From positions 434,001 to 498,000 of the forward strand of contig NC_019791.1 of assembly GCF_000317795.1 (NCBI RefSeq): a stretch of DNA of 64,000 bases, in the 5' to 3' direction. Source of the DNA: Caldisphaera lagunensis DSM 15908. GTDB taxonomy: Archaea; Thermoproteota; Thermoprotei_A; Sulfolobales; Acidilobaceae. Numbering within the stretch: the first letter of the stretch is position 1; each line of letters begins with the position of its first letter. Of this stretch, positions 57,330-64,000 are shown one piece after another. A program made the translations under genes and the position numbers. The notes beneath the pieces were generated by a model. The model was given only the letters and a program-made list of their open reading frames with translations. It was not told the origin of the DNA and ran no database searches.

Positions 57330-58565
57330 TTATTTTTTAACTCTTCCTAATTTTTCATGGGCAGATGCTAATTCTCCTGCAGCTTGAGCAGCTAATAAAT
57401 TAAGCTCCCCAGCTAATGCTGTTGATGCAATAATTTCTGCTAATTTTAATGAATTAGTTCCTGGAGGATTACCCCCACCTGATATACCTAACAATTGTAA
57501 AGATTCCTTTTGAGTTGGAAGCCATGTACCTCCTCCAACAGTACCGACTTCTAAACTAGTCAATGTAACTGATATGTAAAGATCCTCTCCTCTAGTTTCT
57601 GTCCATACATAACCTAGACTACTTTCGACAACCTGTGCTAAATCTTGCCCTGTTGCCAAAAATATCGCGGCTATTATATTTGCAAATTGAGCATTATAAC
57701 TTAAACTACCTGAAACTGCGTTTCCTAACAAATTTTTTGATTTATTAATATAATCTATTTCATAAGAGCTTAATTTCATAACATCTTTAAGTATTTCCTT
57801 CTTTATAATAGCTTCTGCTATAACATATTTTCCCCTTCCTAGTATTTTATCAAGGTAGCTTGGTTTTTTATCAACACATAAATTACCGCTTACGCTAATA
57901 CATTTATGAGTTCCTTCATATGTATCATCTATATATTTGCATATCCTATCGCTAGCTATGGTAGCAATATTCATTCCCATGGCATCAGCTGTATTAAAGA
58001 CAAACCGTGGCCAAATCATATTACCAACAATAAAAATCTGCATATCCTTGAGCTCTCCATGGCTAGTAACTTGCTTAGTTAACTCTTTAAATTTGTCTAT
58101 ATTATTTCTAAGCCATATAGATAATCTATGGGCTTCTTCAACACTTGGAGTCCAAATCAAAGGAGCCCTGGCCATTCCATCATATAATATCTTTGTTTTG
58201 ACCCCACCACTTAATGTTAATGTTTTCACACCCCTATTTACTCCTGCAACTAAGGCTCCTTCAGTTGTAGCCATTGGTACAAAAAATTCACCTTTTGCAT
58301 AATCTCCATTTATTTTAAGAGGTCCAACAACCCCAACAGGTATTTGAATTGCTCCTATGGGATTTTCTATATTATGGCCAACCAAGTCCTCAAAATCTAA
58401 TAAAGTAGAGGCGATTGCAGTAAGCTTTATGTTATATTTTTTCTCTAAATAATGTCTTCTAACTAATGTTGCCAAATTTGAGCTTTTTAAAAATTGATCT
58501 AGCCTACTTATGCTTAATTCTCCTTTCTCTAACTTATCCAATATTTCATCTATGTTACTACTCAT
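57330..58565 (-). CDS. hmgA: HMG-CoA reductase (class I)
   Basis: A 411-residue enzyme of the mevalonate pathway: Glu102 in PMATTEGALVAGV, Lys in KKPSYLDKILGRGKYV, GQDLAQVVESS with the catalytic Asp, GGGTWLPTQ, and the catalytic His 403 in ASAHEKLGR. Length and motifs match archaeal class I enzymes. It is the last gene of the HMG-CoA operon and its ATG abuts the DUF35 stop. Confidence 0.96.
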   Translation of the reverse strand: MSSNIDEILDKLEKGELSISRLDQFLKSSNLATLVRRHYLEKKYNIKLTAIASTLLDFEDLVGHNIENPIGAIQIPVGVVGPLKINGDYAKGEFFVPMATTEGALVAGVNRGVKTLTLSGGVKTKILYDGMARAPLIWTPSVEEAHRLSIWLRNNIDKFKELTKQVTSHGELKDMQIFIVGNMIWPRFVFNTADAMGMNIATIASDRICKYIDDTYEGTHKCISVSGNLCVDKKPSYLDKILGRGKYVIAEAIIKKEILKDVMKLSSYEIDYINKSKNLLGNAVSGSLSYNAQFANIIAAIFLATGQDLAQVVESSLGYVWTETRGEDLYISVTLTSLEVGTVGGGTWLPTQKESLQLLGISGGGNPPGTNSLKLAEIIASTALAGELNLLAAQAAGELASAHEKLGRVKK

Positions 58566-58979
58566 TTATTTATGCACCAATGATGGTCTGAATTTTAACA
58601 CATAATAAATAAGACCTGCATCCCTATCTTCTTGAGTTTTCCTTAAAGTTGCCTCAACCTCCATATCTTTTTTCAAGATGCTTGGATCAATTATATCTGT
58701 TAATTCAGCAGTGATTTTAGCAATACCCAAATCTATTAACCCAAAATATATTGGTGATTGAGGTCTTGCACCATCTGGTATTGCATATATTGTTGTATAT
58801 GATATTAGTTTACCTTTTCTAGGTAATTCTATGTATTCCAATTCTCTGCTTCCACAATAAGGACAAGCATTTTTTGGCGGGTAATGAACTTTACCGCAAG
58901 ATTTGCATTTTGCACCATTTAATTTATATAAGATCTCCTTCTTTCTCCAAAACCTAGATATGGATAAATCCATTGACAT
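58566..58979 (-). CDS. DUF35 OB/zinc-ribbon protein (thiolase-HMGCS partner)
   Basis: A protein of about 137 residues: N-terminal zinc ribbon (CKSCGKVHYPPKNACPYCGS), then an OB fold (LISYTTIYAIPDGARPQSPI). In archaea such proteins bridge thiolase and HMG-CoA synthase into one complex. I chose ATG 58979 because GGGGGTG and the thiolase stop codon lie directly before it; a longer start at 58997 would overlap the thiolase gene. Confidence 0.9.
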   Translation of the reverse strand: MSMDLSISRFWRKKEILYKLNGAKCKSCGKVHYPPKNACPYCGSRELEYIELPRKGKLISYTTIYAIPDGARPQSPIYFGLIDLGIAKITAELTDIIDPSILKKDMEVEATLRKTQEDRDAGLIYYVLKFRPSLVHK

Positions 58980-58983
58980 TATT

Positions 58984-60129
58984 TTACACCCCCTCAACCA
59001 AAGCTACATAAGCACTTGATCCTAAACCATTAAGAGATACTACCAAACCTTTCTTTGCATTGCTTATCTTTATACCAGGGAATTTTCCAGAAACCTGTAA
59101 TGATGATTCTGCTATTTGATATATACCAGTAGCACCTAAAGGATGACCTCTAGCTTTTAATCCACCGCTTGGATTTGCCACAGGACCTTTTCCTCCTGGA
59201 GAGAAATAACCAGTTGATACCAACTCTGCTGCCTTTCCGCGATTAGCAAATCCTAGGGTTTCCAATATTATCATAGCAGTTATTGTAAAAGAGTCGTGAA
59301 TCTCTATAAAATCTATATTTGATAAATCTGCAATATTAGATATCCTTCTATATGCATCTGATAAAGAATCAAACTGCAATGGATCATCACTCATTTCTAT
59401 AGAACCATAACCAGTTGATGATTCAATCGCAGAGATTTTAGCAATAGGAGATCTAGCTACGTCTCTATTAGATAAAACTACTGCTGCTGCACCATCACCC
59501 AATGGATATGAATCGAGAAGTGTAATTGGATCTGCCAAAATTTGGGATTTTGCTACTTTATCAGGTTTAATTGCAAAATTTAACATTGCATATGGATTTT
59601 CTTTAGCATTAGAATGCATTAATGCCGGCCAATAAGACATTGTATCCCTATTTATATTATATGTATCCATATATAGCCTCATTAATAAAGCAGCTTCTCC
59701 TGCAAATCCAATATTGTAAAAAGACTTTGTATCTCCATCATATAACATTTGCAATTGCTTATAAACTTTTGAACTTACAAATTCGTTTAATTTTTCAGCA
59801 CCAACAACTAATACCTTATCTGCTTGATGAGACTCCAACAACGATTTAGCAACAGAAATTGCTGCTAATCCGCTTGCTTCTCCTGCCTCAATATTTAATG
59901 CTCTTACCCCTTTTAATCCTAGAGATGTTGCTAAATAACTTGCTGAATCTAATTGAGAATCTTGCAAAGATGCTAGACTACTAGAAAATATGAGATAATC
60001 TATTCCATCAGCACCTCCTGATTGGTCTATTGCATTAAAAGCCGCCTTTGCTGCTAAATCCTTTAAGCTATAATCATAATGCCTATCTATTTTGGTCATT
60101 CCAACGCCTTCAACATAAACTACCATCAT
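58984..60129 (-). CDS. Thiolase-family protein lacking the nucleophile Cys
   Basis: A protein of about 381 residues, archaeal thiolase type, in the HMG-CoA operon. The usual active-site segment EAACASG reads EAGEASG: Glu84 (codon GAA) where the acyl-accepting Cys is expected. The other catalytic segments are present: HDSFTITAMII (thiolase HxxF-type His) and KARGHPLGATGIYQI. So it can bind CoA substrates but may not run the normal Cys-based Claisen chemistry. See the finding. Confidence 0.85.
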   Translation of the reverse strand: MMVVYVEGVGMTKIDRHYDYSLKDLAAKAAFNAIDQSGGADGIDYLIFSSSLASLQDSQLDSASYLATSLGLKGVRALNIEAGEASGLAAISVAKSLLESHQADKVLVVGAEKLNEFVSSKVYKQLQMLYDGDTKSFYNIGFAGEAALLMRLYMDTYNINRDTMSYWPALMHSNAKENPYAMLNFAIKPDKVAKSQILADPITLLDSYPLGDGAAAVVLSNRDVARSPIAKISAIESSTGYGSIEMSDDPLQFDSLSDAYRRISNIADLSNIDFIEIHDSFTITAMIILETLGFANRGKAAELVSTGYFSPGGKGPVANPSGGLKARGHPLGATGIYQIAESSLQVSGKFPGIKISNAKKGLVVSLNGLGSSAYVALVEGV

Positions 60130-60137
60130 ACTTCACC

Positions 60138-61193
60138 TCATTTAATCACATGAATAATAGATCTACTCTTTGCATAAGTTGCATAATTTATCAAAACTTT
60201 TCTATTTAGATAATCATCAACCATTGGGGCCAGATATTTTCTATTTTCCACCTCATCGGTAACTGTTATTAAATAAGCATCGCTTCCTGCACCACTTCCA
60301 AAAGGAGCTAATAATATTTTTTGTCCTGCCTTTGCTTTATCTAAAACTCTGGCTAAGCCCATTAATGCACTTGCATTATATGTATTTCCAATCATAGGTG
60401 TTACTAATCCATCTTTCATCTGATCCATATTAAATCCTAAATCTTGACCTACTTTTACTGGAAACTTTCCATTGGGTTGATGGAATATTGCATAATCAAA
60501 ATCACTTGGCCTTAGCCCTGTTTTCTCTAATAACGCCTTTACTGCATTTTCAATATGATAGAAATATGCAGGCTCTCCTGTAAATCCTTCACCATGAAGA
60601 GGGTATGGTTGCGAAGCCCTTCTCCAAAAATCAGGAGTATCGGTAACAAATGTTACTGAGTCCTCTATTATTGCTGATGCATTATTGGTTCTTCCTATTA
60701 CAAATGCAGCTGCCCCACTAGCAGCTGTGAATTCTAGCACATCCCCTGGATTTGCTTGAGCTGTATCGCTCCCTATTGCTAAACCAAAATCTATAAGCCC
60801 AGAGGCTGTCATACCAATTAAAGATCTCATACCTTCACTTGCTGCTCTACATGCAAACTCAAGATCACTTGCCATAGTATATGGAGTAATTCCTAGTGCC
60901 TCTCCAATAATTGTTGCACTTGGCTTTACAGCGTATGGCTTTGATTCTGTACCAAAAAAGATTGCACTAATTTTTTTAGGTTCTATTTTAGCTCTTTGAA
61001 TTGCATTATATGCTGCCTCATATCCCATTGTTAAAGAATCTTCGTCAGAACTTGCAATGGCTTTTTCCTCAACAGCTAATCCTTTATATTGGTCTGGATG
61101 CCAACCCCATACTTTGGCTATATCTGATAATGGCAATCTATATAAGGGTATGTAAACACCCCAACCGTGTATGCCTGCTTTCGGAGTTGCCAA
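60138..61193 (-). CDS. hmgS: HMG-CoA synthase
   Basis: A 351-residue thiolase-fold enzyme: nucleophile C115 in LEFACRAASEGMRSL, the Glu in the VEEKAIASSDEDSLTMGYEA region, and the HQPNGKFP histidine. It condenses acetyl-CoA with acetoacetyl-CoA. It is first in the operon HMGCS - thiolase - DUF35 - HMGR, the archaeal layout. Length is typical of archaeal HMGCS. Confidence 0.95.
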   Translation of the reverse strand: MATPKAGIHGWGVYIPLYRLPLSDIAKVWGWHPDQYKGLAVEEKAIASSDEDSLTMGYEAAYNAIQRAKIEPKKISAIFFGTESKPYAVKPSATIIGEALGITPYTMASDLEFACRAASEGMRSLIGMTASGLIDFGLAIGSDTAQANPGDVLEFTAASGAAAFVIGRTNNASAIIEDSVTFVTDTPDFWRRASQPYPLHGEGFTGEPAYFYHIENAVKALLEKTGLRPSDFDYAIFHQPNGKFPVKVGQDLGFNMDQMKDGLVTPMIGNTYNASALMGLARVLDKAKAGQKILLAPFGSGAGSDAYLITVTDEVENRKYLAPMVDDYLNRKVLINYATYAKSRSIIHVIK

Positions 61194-61438
61194 ATATTAA
61201 CACCTTATTTATTTTAAAGTTATCTTACCCCTATAAAAACTTTCGCCAAATGACTAACTAAATATAGACAAAAGACGATTCAAATAAAACCATAATTAAT
61301 GTCTCTAATCTAATAAAATTTTCAAATTTAATATTATAAAATTACCCTTTATATGTTTTAATACTATTATAATACTCAAAATATAATAAAAGCATAAAGT
61401 TATTAAGTGGATAAACATTCTAGAGATTAAATGCTGGA

Positions 61439-61551
<113 letters not shown>

Positions 61552-61606
61552 CACCCATAATGGGCTCCAATTTTTCAAACACAAACCATTTAATCATTTA
61601 GAGAGA

Positions 61607-61650
61607 ATCTGACTTCCTCCCAGCCATACCGAGAAGAGGTGAGGTTTGTT
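61607..61650. mobile_element. Possible IS200/IS605-type end remnant (downstream copy)
   Basis: The sequence contains GACTTCCTCCCAGCC, typical of the ends of IS200/IS605-family elements in archaea, and CCGAGAAGAGGTGAGGTT. A related stretch, CCGAGAAAGGGGGGAGGTT, occurs at 62489-62507 on the other side of the gene at 61668. Short and without a transposase, so low confidence. Confidence 0.35.
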
Positions 61651-61667
61651 TTCTCTTGTATAAATAA

Positions 61668-62396
61668 TCAACTTGTTTCATGTATAATTCTTTGCGTTAT
61701 ATCCCCTTTTATGGTTAATAACCATATACCTTTTTTCCTTGCTAATTCTATAGAATCTGGGGTAGCTATATCAAAATATATAACTTTAATCATTTTCTTT
61801 CTTATTAAATCAGGTCTATTTTTCTTAATCTTATCGATCTTTCTTTCTAGCTCATCTATTAAGCTAACTCCTAATCTAACTGTCGCCTCCCCTATAACAA
61901 ATAAATCATCTGTCACGCCATAGATGTTTATTTCTTCATCATCTATAAAAATTCTTTCTAAATTTATCTTTTCATTTAATTCATTAGCAATTCTATATGC
62001 AATAACTTCCTTACTTTCATCTTCTACAGTTAATGTTAATCTTTCAAGAGTTTTCTGCATATTTTTTGTAGTCTCTTTCAGTTCATTTACATCTTTTCTC
62101 AAATCTCCTACGGCTTGCCATAATTTTGCAATTTCTTTGAGTATTTCATTTTGTGTTGCTTTAAGTTCCTTTACTTCTTCCCATAACTTGTTTTGACCTT
62201 CTTTAAGTTCCTTTACTTCTTCCCATATTTTTTTTATTTCTGCCAAAATATTTTCCTGATTTTTCGCATGTGTATCAAGTCTATTTAGTATTTCAGTTAA
62301 ACCTAATGCCCCGAGTAATGAGTATCTGAACTCTTGATCTGTTTCAATAGATTTTAGTATTCTAAGTTTTTCTTCTTTAGACAATGTGTTTGACAA
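61668..62396 (-). CDS. Coiled-coil protein with C-terminal nuclease-like domain (DUF3782-like)
   Basis: A 242-residue protein: an N-terminal helix (KEEKLRILKSIETDQEF), a long coiled coil (about 45-125) with two copies of LWEEVKELK, and a C-terminal domain (about 130-240; YGVTDDLFVIGEATVRLG, KKMIKVIYFDIA, KKGIWLLTI) of the PD-(D/E)XK-like type seen in crenarchaeal DUF3782 proteins. Function unknown. It lies next to tRNA-Lys and between two related GC-rich repeats. Confidence 0.75.
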   Translation of the reverse strand: MSNTLSKEEKLRILKSIETDQEFRYSLLGALGLTEILNRLDTHAKNQENILAEIKKIWEEVKELKEGQNKLWEEVKELKATQNEILKEIAKLWQAVGDLRKDVNELKETTKNMQKTLERLTLTVEDESKEVIAYRIANELNEKINLERIFIDDEEINIYGVTDDLFVIGEATVRLGVSLIDELERKIDKIKKNRPDLIRKKMIKVIYFDIATPDSIELARKKGIWLLTIKGDITQRIIHETS

Positions 62397-62485
62397 CTTA
62401 TTTTCCCTTAATTTCTATAATTTTTCCCAAAACTTATATATTTAAAGTGTTTTTAATTTATTTTTAAGAAGTGAGATTTTTGGGT

Positions 62486-62516
62486 CTGCCGAGAAAGGGG
62501 GGAGGTTCGTCATTCA
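62486..62516. repeat. GC-rich repeat related to 61607-61650
   Basis: Carries CCGAGAA followed by a run of G and AGGTT, matching the plus-strand copy at 61629-61650 with about 18 of 22 aligned bases. The two copies are in the same orientation and flank the coiled-coil/nuclease-like gene. The rest of 62397-62666 shows no gene. Confidence 0.4.
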
Positions 62517-62666
62517 ATTTAACAAATCCCACAAATTTTGTAGGATTCCTTTAATATTACTTTTAAAGGTATTTAATGATAAACCATAAAAATTTCTAAA
62601 CTATGCCAATAACATTTAATAACTTAGATTCATATTATCAACCATAGAAATATGAGGTGAAATGTG

Positions 62667-62849
62667 ATGCCTGAAAAGTTCCCACCTGTTAAGGTAAAAG
62701 ATCCATCGTCTGGAAAGGAAGTTGAATTGTCTCCAATAAAAGTATGGACTCTGGCTCCAAAAAGCAGAAAAGGAGTTAAAATAGGCCTCTTTAAGAGCCC
62801 TGAAACAGGCAAGTTCTTTAGAGCCAAAGTTCCTGAAAACTATCCGTAA
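62667..62849 (+). CDS. cren7: Chromatin protein Cren7
   Basis: A 60-residue SH3-like DNA-binding protein that compacts and protects crenarchaeal DNA. Evidence: [38 protein letters not shown] and [18 protein letters not shown], the Cren7 pattern. ATG 62667 follows GAGGTGA. Its presence supports a crenarchaeal source. Confidence 0.95.
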   Translation: MPEKFPPVKVKDPSSGKEVELSPIKVWTLAPKSRKGVKIGLFKSPETGKFFRAKVPENYP

Positions 62850-63112
62850 ATAAAAACTAATTTTTTATTTTTTAAATAAATATTTATAAGTTTTTATGTT
62901 TAATATTTTTAAATTTTTAAAACAAAATAAGATCAAATTAATCACAAAAGCAAGAATATTAATTTCATAAATTAAACATTATTTGACATTAATGCTGTTA
63001 TTTTATGGAATTGAAGCTGTAATTAAAAACCAACACAATATAAATTCTTGAGAGCCTAAGAAATCTCTAAAATTATTTATAAAATGTAGTATGTATCGAT
63101 AAAATTTTAAGT

Positions 63113-63391
63113 TTATTTTCCTTCTGCTTGTTTATTAATCCCTAGTGCTGCATTCATTACATTTGTTATAACTTGAGCTAAATGCTGAGGCTTTGTATAG
63201 TATTTGTCGTATTGATATCTTTGACCTTTATAAGATATCTCTACTTGTTCATCTGAATCTCTAACAATCATAAAATCGGCTCCTTCCTTTGTTAAAGCAA
63301 ATGAATTCTTTCCCCTAGATTCTATCTTTAACCCATTCTTTGTGATTTCTGCTCTTATTGCATCCTTAACCTGGTCCAAATAGTCGCTCAT
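63113..63391 (-). CDS. Hypothetical small protein
   Basis: A 92-residue protein with a helix (LDQVKDAIRAEITKNGL), beta strands (NSFALTKEGADFMIVRDS, QVEISYKGQRYQYD) and a final helix (AQVITNVMNAALGI). It looks like a small alpha/beta domain. I do not recognise the family. The 263 bases between Cren7 and this gene hold nothing identifiable. Confidence 0.65.
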   Translation of the reverse strand: MSDYLDQVKDAIRAEITKNGLKIESRGKNSFALTKEGADFMIVRDSDEQVEISYKGQRYQYDKYYTKPQHLAQVITNVMNAALGINKQAEGK

Positions 63392-63713
63392 CTTTTACCA
63401 CCCTTTTCTATAGCGTTAAAAGAAACTTTTTAAATAAATTTGTTAATGAAAGTACAATATTTTCTTAATTGTGGGAATTTTACTCTATTTAACCTTACTT
63501 CTTTCTCTTTTAGAAGGTAAATCCTATTTGATGTAAAATCTTATTCTAAAATTTTATTATCTGCTATCAGAAATCTGATGTACCTTTATTAAAATTTTTG
63601 TGAACTTATTGACTTTAATTCTAAATATAAAGAAACCTTATCAAGTTTTATAAATACTTTCCTCAATAAATCTTTATTTTCACTTAAAAATATAAATAAA
63701 TGGGTGAAATAAA
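63392..63713. other. Intergenic region with one short hairpin
   Basis: A 322-base AT-rich gap between divergent genes. The only structure I see is ATCAG (63566-63570) / CTGAT (63575-63579) with a four-base loop. A GGGTGA Shine-Dalgarno for the next gene is at 63702-63707. Confidence 0.4.

Positions 63714-64000
<287 letters not shown>

Overview
The window is a gene-dense, very AT-rich stretch of a hyperthermophilic or thermoacidophilic crenarchaeon (Thermoprotei). The evidence is the chromatin protein Cren7, archaeal ribosomal proteins (eL43, eL24, eS1, eS6 with a crenarchaeal N-terminal extension, uS15, eS28), aIF2-gamma, aIF5B, PriL, Rpo7, a proteasome alpha subunit, an exosome operon, a non-canonical tRNA intron and a CydA/CydA' oxidase pair. 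An Acidilobales/Caldisphaera-like source is my best guess from composition and gene content; it is not proven. Most genes have a GGTGA-type Shine-Dalgarno, and many begin with TTG or GTG.

Layout. 0-5.5 kb (minus): the archaeal exosome superoperon psmA-SBDS-rrp4-rrp41-rrp42-rpl37Ae-Brix-pcc1, with eL24 just upstream. 5.5-8.4 kb (minus): cydA and cydA', a cytochrome bd-family oxidase without CydB. 8.5-11.3 kb: four unrecognised small proteins around a ~0.7 kb non-coding gap that holds a candidate C/D box RNA. 11.5-13.7 kb (plus): a metallo-beta-lactamase-fold hydrolase and a GlmU-like sugar nucleotidylyltransferase. 13.8-14.8 kb: a decayed gene. 14.9-17.9 kb (minus): uS15, the Cdc45/RecJ-like protein, a second Pcc1-family protein and eS1. 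18-22.7 kb: NDK, aIF5B, small conserved proteins and eS6. 22.9-29.2 kb (plus): LeuRS, an HD hydrolase, AmrS with a partner, a decayed ORF and an RpoM/TFS-like half protein. 29.2-34.4 kb: a sugar nucleotidyltransferase, tRNA-Phe, peroxiredoxin, aIF2-gamma, a PIN protein, a nitrilase and a GT39 glycosyltransferase. 34.5-45.3 kb: an alpha-glucan phosphorylase, a BtuF-like protein, split methylmalonyl-CoA mutase with MeaB, eS28, Pop5, a YchF/Obg-like GTPase, a TRAM protein and succinyl-CoA synthetase. 45.3-51.7 kb: an XPB-like helicase, MetG-beta, Rpo7, an alpha/beta hydrolase, Trm5/Taw22, Taw3 and PriL. 51.8-57.3 kb: MmgE/PrpD, a secreted membrane-anchored protein, CTP-dependent riboflavin kinase, acyl-CoA dehydrogenase and two unknowns. 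57.3-61.2 kb (minus): HMG-CoA synthase, thiolase, DUF35 and HMG-CoA reductase. 61.4-64 kb: intron-bearing tRNA-Lys, a coiled-coil/nuclease-like protein flanked by short related repeats, Cren7, and the start of a 3-hydroxyacyl-CoA dehydrogenase.

How the genes fit together. Much of the window serves RNA and protein synthesis and turnover (exosome, proteasome, ribosome, KEOPS t6A, wyosine, RNase P). A second theme is acyl-CoA metabolism: mutase, MeaB, succinyl-CoA synthetase, acyl-CoA and 3-hydroxyacyl-CoA dehydrogenases, PrpD-like protein and the mevalonate entry enzymes. The observations I find most worth checking are the thiolase-family protein with Glu at the nucleophile position, the tRNA-Lys intron in the variable loop, two Pcc1 paralogues in two separate conserved neighbourhoods, the candidate C/D RNA in the largest intergenic gap, and RNase P subunit Pop5 with an N-terminal membrane-like segment.
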